Assembly (NCBI GenBank): GCA_034359265.1 | Contig: CP136891.1 | Coordinates: 80,468,501 to 80,532,500, forward strand | Length of the DNA stretch: 64,000 nucleotides | Origin: Canna indica | Taxonomy: Eukaryota > Streptophyta > Magnoliopsida > Zingiberales > Cannaceae | Reading direction: 5' to 3' | Shown here: positions 19,972-31,925 of the stretch, one piece after another | Layout: each line of letters starts with the position of its first letter | Position numbering within the stretch: the stretch's first letter is position 1 | Translations under genes and position numbers: made by a program | The notes under the pieces: model-generated | Databases searched by the model: none | What the model was told of the DNA's origin: nothing | What the model saw: the letters and a program-made list of their open reading frames with translations, nothing else

Positions 19972-21170
19972 AGCTTCTTCTATCTAGTTTTGAATTGATG
20001 ACAGATTTGAGAGCAAACTTATCTAAGACAGAAGCGGTTCATGTGGGCGAAAACGAGGAAAAGAGTGTAGGTGTTGCGACCATCTTGGGATGTAAAGTTG
20101 GTGTCTTCCCGATTATGTATCTTGGTCTTCCTCTGAGAGGTGGACATCCACTCAGAGCGGATTGGAACCAAATCATCGAAAGGGTGGATAGGAGGTTAAG
20201 TTCTTAGATGTGTAGGTTCCTATCGAGAGGTGGGCGACTAGTGCTAATCAATAGTGTGTCGACCTCTATTTCGGGATACTGTATGTCCATCTTTAAAGCG
20301 CCAAAATGGATTATTCAGACAATCGATAAAAGACGTAGGCACTTCTTCTGGAAAGAAGGAACTGACAGTAGGGGTGGGGCCTTGATTAATTGGGATGATG
20401 TGACTAGTCCTACGAATCATGGGGGTTTGGGTATTTTAAACCTAGAATTTCACAATCTCGTGCGTCTAGGCCGTTGGTGGTGGGAGTTAGAAAATGACAG
20501 AAATCTCATATGGGTGGACATTGTGAAAGCCAACTACTTTAGCAGAAGGAGATGGTTTGATGAGTGCAGTACGGGTAGACGGTCACACACTTGGAAAGGC
20601 ATACTTAAGGCAAGAGAATTGTTCGATCTTGGAACATGAAAGAGAATTGGTAATGGTAAGTATATGAGCTTTTGGAAGGAACGATGATGTAGGAACTCAA
20701 AACTTGCTCTTAAATATCTAGATCTATATAGGGCCCAAAGATTTAAAAATGCGACTCTCGAACAGTGTTTCAATCATTCTTCGGGGTCCTGGAACTTCTA
20801 TTGGACCGCACAAGTTGATATCTCTTCCGTAAATAGACTGCTTGATTTTATTGGGGATCCTATTTTCTCATATGAATCGGACTCTATCGATAGGCGATGG
20901 AAAGCAAATGGTGTCTTTTCTACTTCTTATATATATATACTATCGCTTTATGAACTCTGGGGTGATTTGGGATGCTGCAAGAAACATTTGGAAGTGCAAC
21001 ATCCTGCTAAAGTTCAAATTCACTCTTGGATTGTCCTAAAGAAAAGACTACCTGCAAAAAAAAAATTATACACCATGGATCTCAACTCACAGACGACTTG
21101 TGTGTCCTCTGCAAAAGAACGGTGAAGGACATCGAACACCTTTTGCTTCACTGCTCTTTCACCTCCGACG
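19972..21170 (+). pseudogene. LINE reverse transcriptase C-terminus and zf-RVT domain
   Basis: The sequence encodes LRANLSKTE and LGCKVG-FPIMYLGLPL (palm/thumb of non-LTR RT), then a long connector with FFWKEG, WDDVTSPTNHGGLGI and RWWWELEN. It ends in a zinc-binding C-x2-C-x9-H-x4-HC motif at about 21098-21160. The catalytic FADD box lies on the other side of CACTA 1 (about 12690-12720). Stops at 20205 and 20637 and several frameshifts break the frame. A one-base shift is also seen when the two LINE halves are compared across the CACTA insertion. Confidence 0.85.
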
Positions 21171-22273
21171 GTTGAAAATCTTTGTTGGATAAAGCGGGGA
21201 TGTGTTGGATGGAGTTCCCATTGGGGATTGATCAGAGCTTTAGAGAAGGTGATACCAAAGTTAAGAGCCTAGCAATAATTTGGAGCAAAAATATTTGATT
21301 CTCAAGAAACATAATCATTTTTAAGGATAAAAAAATTGAGTTAAATGATCTGGTCTCTTCTTCTCTTGCAATCTGAGGAAGGCAAAGAGATTGTAGCAGG
21401 TTAAGGTCCTTAAATTGACTGTTTGGTTTGTACCCATGTGTCTTTGCTTTTTGTTGGATTTTAGCTTTTTGTTTTTATCTTTTATCAGGGTCATGTTTTT
21501 GTTTTCTTGCCAACCACTAGATGGTTTAGTTAAATTAGATTATTTACTTTCTTTGTTAGGGTCTCGACGCTATAGCATGATCTCTGATCATGCTTGTAAG
21601 TGATTAGCTGTATACTTGTAATACTTTTCTTTTATCTATTGAGGCGTGTGGCTCTTTTGAGTCTCACTTTAATAATAATAAAAAAAATTGGTTGCACGTA
21701 AATATATTTGTATGATCTCGAAATTATAAATATTTTATTGATCGCAAGAAAAGTAAGTGACAAGTCGACAAGAGATTATGCTATGTTTATGGAATTTACT
21801 TTTCACGTGCGGGGTTTTAAGTTGCAGTTATGTAACATTTGAACTTAATTGTAAATAAAAATGCGAGAAATAAAATAATTAAAAATAATCAGATATAGGG
21901 TTTAATCGGATTGTTGTAATTAAATGTAGCAAGATTATTTGCGAGTAATTGAATGCCGCCCTTAATACATGTGAGCATATGAATCATGTTTTGAGCATTT
22001 AAAGAATTTAGTTAGCAGACTTGCATGAAGACGGTATTGGTAGTGGGACAAGATTGGACAAAATTCTGCTTAAATTTGTTGATCAAGCTCTAGGTCTTCT
22101 AATTTGATTAATCCATTTGTTATTTGTACTCTTTCGTAACATAATATCAAAAATAGACTTTTGGTGTAGAAAAAATAAAATATATGATGCTATAGTACAA
22201 TAAGTTAAAAAAATACTAACGTCAATTGTATTTAAAATACCGACGTCAATAGGCGTTTAAATGCACAAATCGG

Positions 22274-22690
22274 TAGAGGTGAGCGGTTCGGGTACCCTGT
22301 GTTTTTCATGATACTTGGATCCTATCGTATATAGGACCAGTTCCTAAGTTTTAAAACTAGATCTATCTTGTTGGAACCTAGAATCAGATCCTATCCGGAA
22401 CCACAAGTTTCGATTTCGGGTACCCCAAGTTCCAATAGGTTCCAGAATAGGCTTCAATAGGTTCAAGATCCAAAATAGGTCCCAACAGGGTACAGGTTCC
22501 AGGTACCTATTTCGATTCCGGGTACTCGATGTTTTGGACCCAGAACCATAATTCGAGTCCTTAATTTTAACCGATTCCTTAATTTTTGTCCCGGATCCTA
22601 CTCGAAAATAATTCGAGTTTACCCGGAACCTACCTGATCGGATAGGTTCCAACCAATTTCGAGTCTACCCAGTACCCATACACACCCCTA
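22274..22690. mobile_element. Small hAT-like non-autonomous element, 417 bp
   Basis: Begins TAGAGGTG and ends CACCCCTA (an 8-bp imperfect terminal inverted repeat), flanked by the 8-bp direct repeat CAAATCGG (22266-22273 and 22691-22698). Eight-base target duplications are typical of hAT elements. The interior is built of variants of GGTTCC and GGTACC. The copy B site (about 35330) is empty. No coding sequence. Confidence 0.8.
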
Positions 22691-23679
22691 CAAATCGGCA
22701 TTAGAAGAGATGCTTGTATCTTCGTCGCAAGGGGAGAGGGAATAAATTTATATACTAACGCCAAAATGGGTGCCGATATGTAAATTTGTCGGCACCATAT
22801 ATATATATATATATATATATTGATGGGTTGATGGGGGCATGCGAATGCCGAGCAAAGACACAAATACCGGCAGGTAGCGGCAGCACCAACGACTCGCGCT
22901 CATTGCCTCTCCTCTACTCCTCACTCCACCGCCCTCCACCTCATCTTCCACTACTAGAAATATGTTCGTCAGTAACGGCTATTAGCAACGGCCGCTCAAG
23001 TCATTGCTATTTGCAACAGTATTCGTACAAACGCTCAAGGCGTTGTAGATGTGCTGTATCTGCAACGGTTTTGTTACGGCCGCTCGAGCCATTGCAGATA
23101 TATAATCACATCAGCAACGGCTTAGTTACGGCTACAGGATCCGTCACTCTTGAGCCGATCGCGTGCTCGCGGCGCAAAAATAAAATACTTATCAACAACT
23201 GTGTGCTAACGGACGAGTGAGCCGTTACTGATGATTACTTATCAGCAATGACTTTCTAACAGCTGGGTGAGCCGTTGCTGATAAGTTTATATAGGTCGAG
23301 CGATCGTGCTCATCCCCTTTCTTCTTCTTCCTCTTCCTGTTGTTGTCGCCGCCGATCTCCATCGTTGTCGCCCGCCGTCCTCGACCGCCGAAGTCCCTCG
23401 CCGCCACCACCCGCCGTCGTCGCTTGCTCGGACTCCGGCGTCGAAAATGCAAGAATGATGATTTTTTAATTTTTTAATTTTTAATTAATTATTTAGATTA
23501 ATTATTTAATTTGTTAGATTGATTTTTAGGATTTAGATTAATTGTTATTATTTAGATTAATTTAGTTAGATTAATATTATATTTTAAATTAATAATGGTA
23601 GGTTAATTATTTAAATTAGTTAAAATATTGTAGATTAATATTAATTAATTAGTTAAAATGTTAATTAGTCTGGAGTAGT

Positions 23680-23830
23680 CCTCAGTGGACTCGCGCGAGA
23701 ATCGTCTACTTCGGACTTGCGCCGGAATTGTCCACTTCGGACTCGCGCCGGAATCGTCCATTTCGGACTCCCGCCGGAATCGTCCAATTCGGACTCGTGT
23801 CGGAATTGTCCGCTATGGACTCAAACTGAC
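23680..23830. repeat. 26-bp minisatellite in CACTA 2 (short version)
   Basis: About five to six units of TCGGACTCGCGCCGGAATCGTCCA-type sequence, the complement of the CACTA 1 array as expected from the inverted orientation. The array is half as long as in CACTA 1 and more diverged. Confidence 0.85.
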
Positions 23831-23984
23831 TCAAAATATTTAGAAAATAATCATCCATCTGACGAGTTGATACGTTTCACATACGCATCGAAGAGTCTGA
23901 TATGATTTAGCAAAACCTCTGATCCGTTCGGGGATTGTATGTTCGTGTAAAAGAAGTAGATGATCTTTTATATGATGTACAACC

Positions 23985-24240
23985 CTTGAATTGTCCCTGA
24001 TTGAACAATTTGGGAATATAGTTATTTGTATTGCACTTACGTTTTTCTTTTAACCGTTAACTTATTCTAAATTTCAGCAGCATCTCTCTTGTTCTCCGAT
24101 ACGCGCCCATATGATATGCGTATTCGGAGAACTGTAGGGAGATGTTGTAGAAATTTAGAATGAAGTTAGCAGTTAAAAGAAATATTTAGTGCTATATGAA
24201 TAACATAAATCCCGAATGGAATAGGACCATCTCACCTAAA
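23985..24240. repeat. Large imperfect palindrome upstream of the CACTA 2 transposase
   Basis: Arms include TTGCACTTACGTTTTTCTTT on the left and a decayed complement on the right. The centre near 24110 is formed by TCTCCGATACGCGC and GCGTATTCGGAGA. It sits just before the transposase start (ATG 24279), as in CACTA 1. Confidence 0.75.
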
Positions 24241-24278
24241 GGCATTAACGAAAGAAATTGTCATTGATTGACAAAATC

Positions 24279-27200
24279 ATGTCGGCTGATCGAAGTTGGA
24301 TGTACCGACGTCTTAATCGTGGAGCTTTAATGAATGAGTTTCAATTAGGCGTAATTTACTTCCTAAATTTCGCCTATTCGAATCAGAAATTCATTAGTGT
24401 CAATGATAAAATCCGATGTCCGTGACGCATTTGCTTGAATGGACGATTTTTGGATCGAGAAACTATCACTCTGCATCTATATAGCAAAGGATTTGCACCA
24501 AGATATTTTCTGTGGACTTGTCACGGGGAGTCACGTGAAGTCGAGCCATCGAGCAATCCTGTCGTTCAGACACATGGTGAATCTTCCTCTGCTAGTGTTT
24601 CTTCATCCAGTCAATCTAATCCCTATAGAACTATGATACTTGATAGTCTTAAGGGTCAATTCCACCTGAATGATAATATTGATCGGCCAGTTACTGAGAC
24701 GTTAGTGCCACTAGATACTACAGGTGTTGATATCACAAAAGTACAAACTGCGGTAGAGATTGAATTATCGAATAAAAAGATGCAAAATTTTACGAGATGT
24801 TGAAAGCTGACGATGAACCTTTGTATGAGAACTGTCCTAAATACACTAGGTTTTCAGCAATGACACAGCTCCTAAACATCAAGGCCGATTGTAATATCAG
24901 CGGGGTTGCGTATGATCGGATTGTAGAATTGATTAATGGAATGCTGCCTACTGATAACAAGTTTGAGCCAACTTTTTATAAGACTAAAAAGTTCATGAGA
25001 AAATTAGGGCTTGGGTACGAAAAAATACACGCGTGCCAAAATAATTGTATTTTATATTATAAAGAAAATATGCAGTTGGGTAAATGCCCTGTATGTCAAT
25101 ATCCTCGTTACAAGGAGAAGAAATCGATCTGATAGAAAAATATCTCGTTTAAGGTGCTTCGGTATTTTCCACTAACACCGAGGCTTCAAAGATTATTCAT
25201 GTCGGAAAAGATGGTCCTCTACATGAGTTGACATGCAAGAAGTCGTGATGATACAGTAATGACTCATCCATCCAACAGTGAAGCATGGAAACATTTGGAT
25301 ACATGTTATCCTTCATTTGCTAGGGATACTAGAAATATCAGATTGGGATTGTGCACAGATGGGTTTTAATCTGTTTGGACATTCTGCAACTTCTTATTCA
25401 GTTTGGCCAGTGTTGCTGACAGTTTATAATTTGTCATCGTAAATGTGTATGAAAGATGAATTTATTTATCTTTCGATGATTATTCCAGGTCCTAAGGGTC
25501 CGCGAAAAGAAACTGACGTATTTCTCAAACCCTTGATAGATGAATTGAAAATATTGTGGACTGAGGGAGTTTTCACTTATGATTGTCATCGGAAGCAAAA
25601 CTTTAATTTAAAGGCCGCAATCTTGTGGACAATCAATGATTTCCCAACGTACAGCATGTTGTCTGGTTCGAGCACTCACGACCGACTTTCTTGTCCGTAT
25701 TGTATGGAACACTCTAAATCAATCAGTCTTCAGAACAGACGAAAAATCTCATTCTTTGATTGTCATCGTCGATTCCTACCGGCTAACCATCAGTATCGAA
25801 TAAATCGTAATAAATTTACTAAGGGCGGAGTCGAAAGAGATGAGCCACCACCGATGTTGTTTGGTGAACAAATGTTAGCTTGTGTTTCAGCACTTCCAGA
25901 GATAGTATTTTATCGGAATGAAAGAGTGTCAGGCTTTGGTTAAACACATAACTGGGTGAAAAAAAGTACCTTTTGGGAATTGCCCTATTGGAGTTCATTA
26001 CTGATTCGACATAATTTGGATGCCATGCACATTGAAAAAAATATGTTTGATAATATTTTTAACACTTTGATGGATGTTTCTGGAAAAACTAAAGATAATG
26101 TCAAAGCCCGACATGATCTAAAAATACTTTGTAAGAGATCGGAGTTGGAGTTACAAGAGGTCAACGGACAATATCTGAAGCCGAAGGCCCCGTATGTGTT
26201 AAATAAACAACAGATCAGAGATGTTTGTCAATTGATAAAAGAACTCAGATTATCCGATGGATATGCTTCAAACTTATCTCGATGTGTGAACGTCAATGAT
26301 TGCAAAATATCATGGATGAAGAGCCATGATTGTCATGTATTCATGCAGAGATTGCTTCCGATCGCATTCCGAGATCTTCTACCTGATAATATTTGGGGTC
26401 TGTTGACTGAATTAAATATGTTTTTTAAAAACATTTGTGCAAATGTCCTTCGAGTCGAAGATATGTCAACACTTGAAAGTAATATTGTTGAAATTATATG
26501 CAAGCTAGAGCAATTTTTCCCTCCTGCCTTTTTTGACTCGATGGAGCATCTACCGATACCCTTGGCATACGAGGCACGAGTTGGTGGCTCCGTTCAATAC
26601 CGGTGGATGTACTTATTTGTCGTCTGAAGAAAAAAGTAAAGAACACCGCAGCTGTTGAATTATCAATATATAAAAATCGTATATCATCCAAGAAATTTTA
26701 ACTTTTTGCTCATTTTACTTTGAATTGACGGCACAGACAAGATTTGATCGTCTTCCACATAATGACGACGGGGGAGTTCGACATTCAGATGGACGTTTAA
26801 ATATATTTTGTCACTTTGGTCGTGCTTTTGGTTCTCGTCCATCTCAACACTTAAGCAACGAAGAGTATCATTTGGCACACTTGTACGTATTACTCAATTG
26901 TCCAGAGATTGAACAATTCATTGAAATATTTGACATTGAGATGGTGCAAAAATACTCTATTCACAACGATCAAGAATTGGAGAGATTATGGTATCGTAAT
27001 TTCCCTACTTTGATTCAGGCTTACAGCAAAGATCACAGAGTTGAATGTGATGAAATAATATTTGAGTTTGTTAGTGGACCGTCGCGATTAGTGTCGTGTT
27101 ATAGCGGATATTTTGTTAATTGGTACAAATTTTACACGATTGAATATGCATTTACAAAGAAGACGATGAATGCCGGGGTCTGCGTGAAAGTGACAACCTA

Positions 27201-27735
27201 TCTTGAATGTGATATGGATTTTTATGTACTGGTGGAAGAAGTGATAGAGTTGCACTACTTCGGCTTGAAATCAGTTACTCTTTTTAGATGTCATTGGTTC
27301 GATACAACAGAAAGGGGCATGAAAGTTCATCTAAAATACAAACTTGTTGAGGTTAATTACAAATCCAAATTGGTAGCAAATGAGCCTTTTATTTTGGCAT
27401 CACAAGCCGAACAAGTATATTACGCGAAGTATCCGGCTCGAAATAAAGATAGAGCATACTGGCGTGTAGTCTGTAAGACTAAAGGTAGAGAAAAAATTGA
27501 TCCGATAGTAAGAGAAAATGAGCCGATACCTGATGTGACAGATTGTTTCTATCAAGAAAATGATCCTCTTGCTGTAGATCGTATTATTCCAATACTTGAG
27601 AATGTAGACACAGCGTCAATTCAATTAGAAGTTGAATATGCTGATGATGATGATCATGAAATTGAGGAAGCTGGAGATGAAGAAGATGAAGAAGAGGAAG
27701 AATTCGAAGACTATTACTCAAATGATGAGAAATAA
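24279..27735 (+). pseudogene. TNP2-like transposase of CACTA 2 (strongly disabled)
   Basis: It has the same domain order as the CACTA 1 transposase: an N-terminal transposase-associated domain with its last Cys codons changed to a TGA (24424-24426), the catalytic region (25270-26240), then DUF4218- and DUF4216-like parts to an acidic C-terminus at 27735. Breaks include a frameshift near 24778-24785, stops near 25130 and 25367-25445, a stop at about 25941 and disruption near 26625-26725. The stretches 25443-25943, 25956-26627 and 26725-27735 stay open. Sequence identity to CACTA 1 is high throughout by eye. Confidence 0.88.
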
Positions 27736-27810
27736 TTGTAAAGTATATCTTATATTAAATATATCTCTAATATATATTTAAGAACCTAATTATATGTCTA
27801 TTCGACAGAT

Positions 27811-29322
27811 ATGTTTGGTCGTGATTATCGTCGCAGGAGAGATTCGGAGTCTTCGATTGGTGAGACTCCAGCACTTACGACTCATGCTGCTGATCCTCCT
27901 ACTGTTGATCCTCCTGCCGATGATACTGCTGAGGCTAGTACATCCAGACGCAGACGGCCACGCGGGCCGAACAGGTGGCATCCTCCACCAGCCACAGAGT
28001 CACGTAGATTCATTAGCGTGATTGGGGAGCAGTAATATATCATGAATTATGAATCATTACAAATTCATTATATCATAATATAATATTAAATTTTATTTTT
28101 TTTGTGCAGGTTCGAGCAAGAAGAAGTGTCAAGGAGCATTTCTTCTACTATTCGACGATACATGCACGGGGCATGGCCCACGTGGTCTCACGTGCCCAGT
28201 GTTATGGCGCGAGTTTGAGGCACGTATTAATTTTTTTTTATACATGCATGATGATTAATATTGGTACTGATATTATTATTTTGCAGGCTCGCTTTACATG
28301 GGCCGAGACCAGAGACCCTTTATTTACGCTGCCTGGAAGGCTATTTCTCGGAAGAGGTACAACGGGCAGCTGGGGCATGCTCGGTCCCAAGCGATGGCCC
28401 GAGCTGGGACCACTAACATCGCGGAGACTCGGGGATACGGCCCCGATTGGATTACTCCGGATATATGGGACCAGCTCATGGCATTATGGTCGACGGATCG
28501 ATGGTAGGAGGTTTCTAGGACTGCGGCTAGAAACCGCATGTCGGGGGGGAGGAGCGTGTCACACTGGCGGCTCTATTGCATTTGCGGTGCACGCGAACTG
28601 TATGGCAAGTATACCTTACTTTTAATTATATATTTTATTTGTTACTCGGTGTACTAATTAATGTATTTGTTTTATAAATATAGACGACAGTGTTAGACGA
28701 CGGGACTGTTCAGCGACCCTCCCTGATGGATGTGTTTGAGCGAACTCACCGTCGAGGACATGGGACTGAAGAGTACGTTGACAATTGCGTTGCAATCATT
28801 ATGGTAAATATATTTGTTTAAATTATTCATTATTTATTTATAATTTAAGTTTTAGGAAAAATATAAAACAAAAAGTAAAATTTGAGTAGGAGACCTAATC
28901 TCAGACAGTGGTGCAGCGCGGGGGCACCCCCGAGGACTTTGACACAGGAGCGTGGATAGAGGCTGCAGGTGGCTGGGACCACGGTCGCGTATATGGTTTT
29001 GCAAATAGTGGTCATGCGCGAGCCGTGCTAGGGCCACTTGGGGCACCAACCCCTCCGATCGCTGATGAGCGGTCGTCCACCTCCAGGTCCAGTTATGATC
29101 ATAGTAGCATGATAAGGACATTGGAGGAGATGGTCGCGCGTCAAAATGAGATGATGGAGCGTCAGAGTCAGATGATGGCGGAGATGCATGCTATGCTACG
29201 CAACATGTCAGGTTATCCTTCGGCATCATCTGATCCATCATCCTCGAGTTAGTCCACGCCGGTGTACACCCAAGCACTCCAGAACCCGCCATATGATCCA
29301 GATCATCATCCATCGTCATTGC
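27811..29322 (+). pseudogene. TNPA-like gene of CACTA 2 (decayed)
   Basis: Counterpart of the second gene of CACTA 1. The exons are recognisable at about 27811-28033, 28110-28220, 28287-28605, 28682-28803 and 28900-29322, with the same Transposase_24-type motifs. The third exon has a Trp-to-stop change (TGG to TAG near 28504) and a frameshift before its end, and the last exon has a TAG at about 29250. The intron after the FE codons again begins GCACGT, as in CACTA 1. Non-functional as written. Confidence 0.75.
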
Positions 29323-29589
29323 GAGATTTATTATTATTTTTATATTGACTTTGTTACTTAGGTTTAATTTGTTTTGTTTGTATATTGATACTTCAATTTT
29401 GCATTTGAATAGTTTTTATACGATTGTGGATACAAATAAACATCTATATAATTGTTTTGATATATATCTGGGTGTATTTGTGATGTGTGAATGGATGTAT
29501 GTATGGGTGTATAGGTGTGTGAGTTATGTATTAGATAATGTATCAATGTATTAATGAAAATTTGGAATTTTAAATTTTTTTCTATTGTA

Positions 29590-29923
29590 GGTTTTGGTCA
29601 TCAGCAACGGCTTTCCCACGGCCGCATGGGAAAGCCGTTACTAAAAGTGTATCGTAAGTCATTGCTGATGTTATACAGCAACGGCTTAGTCACGGTCTTT
29701 CACTAACGGCCTTACCACGGCCTCATGGGCCGTTGCTAATAATGTTATCAACAATGGCCCTGTGTCCGTGGCAAAGCCGTTGCTAATAATATTATTAGCA
29801 ACGACCCAAGCGGTTGTTGCTGAGTCGTTGCTAAATTATCATCAACGCGTTTTTCTGCCACGGCTCCGTTGCAACGGGTCAGGCTGTTGCAAGCCATTGC
29901 TGATGCCCATTTTTCCAGTAGTG
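29590..29923. repeat. Right subterminal repeats of CACTA 2
   Basis: Repeated GCAACGGC and GCCGTTGCTGAT motifs in both orientations. The last 35 bases mirror the left end of CACTA 1 (GATGCCCATTTTTCCAGTAGTG). The left subterminal array of this element is at 22970-23290. Confidence 0.8.
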
Positions 29924-29926
29924 TTC

Positions 29927-30580
29927 GTTGTTGTTGCTTCTGTAGCATATAGAATCGAAGACATTGACCGTTGCCATAACTTTCTCCTATACCCTCACCT
30001 AGGCCATGGGGACCTACTCGAGGTTGGTCTGTACGTACGAAAACCCTCAACGCCATAGATTAATTAAGCCGTAGAGCTTCTCCAAAGCTTGGCACATGCA
30101 CTCCTTCATTCTTGCCAGATGATGAAGTTTTGCAAGCGAGGGTCTTACCACAAGACGATGAAGAAGTGGTAGAGTTGGCTTCATTCGTGGTCGTCGAGGA
30201 AGGTGGGCAACTTTGAGGACGACATGAACATTAGTGAAGCGATCCCAAGGATGCGTGAGGAGAGAACGACGATGTCGTTGCTCCCACCTTCACTTTGCTA
30301 TTGATCGAGTTCATGATGCGACTATATCACTTGGTGGAAGTGATGAATGCGCCTCCTAAGTATGCCTAGTTTAAGCAGAAAAATAGAAGAAAAAAAAAGG
30401 AGAATAGGAAGGAAAAAGCTACTAGAAAAGAAGAAATAATATAGGATAACATTAAATGAGAGGAACGTGTGAGAAGAGAGAAAGGAGTTTGATTTAAATA
30501 CAAACTAACACTAACTAAAGAAGCCTGTTTTTATCCCATGAAAATTCAATGGTCTATTGTAGTGGTACCCTCTTATGATC
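29927..30580. other. Unique part of copy A, no intact gene
   Basis: Aligns with 35600-36220 in copy B. It contains short degraded coding-like stretches (for example around the shared sequence CCATGGGGACCTACTCGAGG) that are broken by frameshifts and stops in both copies. I do not recognise a gene family. The right part is A-rich. Confidence 0.45.
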
Positions 30581-30913
30581 TATTTTTTTTCCTGATCATT
30601 CGATAAAAAAATTTGTTCTCTTAGTAGAAAATAGGAGGTTGAACCAATAAAGATTTATTTTTCAATTCATCTCTAGAGTTGAATACCTCATTCAAATTTT
30701 TTTATCCAACATATACAGATCAATAGAAAAGGCGCTAAATCCCCTATGATACACCCGATCCGGCTTAATTATTGAAGTGAATAGATTTGTCATTTTCGAA
30801 TCAAATCGCTTTAGAAAAAAAATCTTTCGTCTCATGGTAGCCTACTCCAGTCCCCTATATGAAACGTTCGCTATTGGGCTAGTCATACACTTCACGTGTT
30901 TCTAGCGATTCAC

Positions 30914-31098
30914 ATGACATCATTAAATGATACAAGTAGCGTATTAATTGCAACTTCATAATTTTTTTGATTAGTGTACTTGTTGTATTTGCTTCTTCTG
31001 ATGGTTGGTCAAGTAATAAAAATATTATATTTTTTGGTACATCCTTATGGATTGGATTAGTCTTTTCGGTAGCTATCCTTAATTCTTTCATCTATTGA
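30914..31098 (+). pseudogene. psbZ: psbZ-like plastid pseudogene, copy A
   Basis: The stretch reads ...TTAATTGCAACTTCAT, then TGATTAGTGTACTTGTTGTA, TTTGCTTCTTCTGATGG and TGGTCAAGTAATAAAAATAT, and ends ATGGATTGGATTAGTC...ATCCTTAATTCT. This is the recognisable nucleotide sequence of psbZ (photosystem II subunit Z, two membrane helices). The length, 185 bases, is close to the normal 189. The first third is poorly conserved and frame-shifted. It has no function in the nucleus. Confidence 0.75.
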
Positions 31099-31808
31099 AC
31101 TTAATTTTGATTTCCCTAGTCCAAAAATTCCACTCCTAGATCCAAACTGATTTTTTTTATGGTCCTTCGATAAAAAGATTCATTCTCTTCATAACAAGAG
31201 GCCGGATGTAGAACCAACAAAGATATATTTTTTGTTTTATCTCCCGAGTTGAATATCTCATTCAAGAATTTTTTTTGATACACCCAATAAAAATCAATAG
31301 AAAAGGCAAATCTAGTATGATACACCAAATCTAGCTCAATTATTGATAGAGTGAATATAATTTTCATTTCTTGAAATCTCTCTTCTAATTCAAAATCAAA
31401 ATCATGGTGTAATTAATGTGTATCCCCATTTGTTCCGATCATGGAATAGTGAAATAAATTAAATAATAAATTTTTATTCAAGAATGAAATCTTATTGGAA
31501 TTATCCATATCTGGCTCATCCTTCGGAACGATATCACATCTCGGATCCAATGAAATAGGTTAGAATTGAGACAATATTTTTTAAATACATAATTAACATA
31601 TCAACCATTTCCTCCTTATTTCTGATCGCTTGGAAGGGACAAAAGAAATTTATTATTATTATTTTCAAAAATCTTTGATCTCTAGTGGACCTTTCGATAA
31701 ATTTGAAAGGAATTATTCGTACGAAACTATTTATTAGTCGTACTTGTACTCTAATAATATGAATGACTCACTATTCACTTGGTTTTTGGTCAGTAATAAG
31801 ATTATGTA

Positions 31809-31895
31809 CAAGAGATGGTCAAGGGGTTTAAGGTACAATATTAGAACTTTTACATAATCTTTTGTTTACCGAGGGTTCAAATCCCTCTCTTTTTA
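31809..31895 (+). pseudogene. trnS-GGA: Plastid trnS-GGA-like tRNA pseudogene, copy A
   Basis: AGAGATGGTCAAGGGGTTTA (acceptor and D arm) and TTTGTTTACCGAGGGTTCAA plus ATCCCTCTCT (variable and T arm) match plastid tRNA-Ser(GGA). The anticodon region reads TTAGAAC, so the GGA anticodon is lost, and the acceptor stem no longer pairs. Confidence 0.72.
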
Positions 31896-31925
31896 CTTCT
31901 CTTAATTAACCAACATTACCGAACA

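Larger units (their letters stand above)
12637..21703 (+). mobile_element. 5'-truncated LINE (non-LTR retrotransposon), split by CACTA 1
   Basis: The LINE body is 12654-12764 plus 19972-21687. It is flanked by a 16-17 bp imperfect target duplication (TTGGTTGCATGTGAAAT at 12637 and TTGGTTGCACGTAAAT at 21688) and ends in an A-rich TAA-type tail (21671-21687). The 5' piece starts just before the FADD box of reverse transcriptase, so the copy is heavily 5'-truncated, as is usual for LINEs. The homologous site in copy B (near 34770-34790) lacks it, which confirms that this is an insertion. Confidence 0.88.
22949..29923 (+). mobile_element. CACTA (En/Spm) transposon 2, 6975 bp
   Basis: Ends are CACTACTAGAAA and TTTTTCCAGTAGTG, with 3-bp target duplication TTC (22946-22948 and 29924-29926). 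It is the same family as CACTA 1 but lies in the opposite orientation, with the same gene order, subterminal GCAACGGC motifs, palindrome and minisatellite. Its genes carry many more stops and frameshifts than CACTA 1, so it looks older or less constrained. The homologous position in copy B (about 35600) has no element. Confidence 0.94.
30580..31925. other. Plastid-derived nuclear DNA (NUPT), copy A
   Basis: Contains a decayed psbZ-like frame (30914-31098) and a trnS-GGA-like sequence (31809-31895) with their plastid-style flanks. A 200-base segment occurs twice, on both sides of psbZ (about 30590-30800 and 31155-31380). In normal plastomes psbZ and trnS-GGA are separated by psaA, psaB and ycf3, so this is a rearranged or joined fragment. 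The same structure recurs in copy B, so the NUPT is older than the duplication. Confidence 0.7.

Noticed and set aside
31809..31895. Functional nuclear tRNA-Ser gene
   Set aside because: The sequence follows plastid trnS-GGA, the acceptor stem does not pair and the anticodon is changed in copy A.
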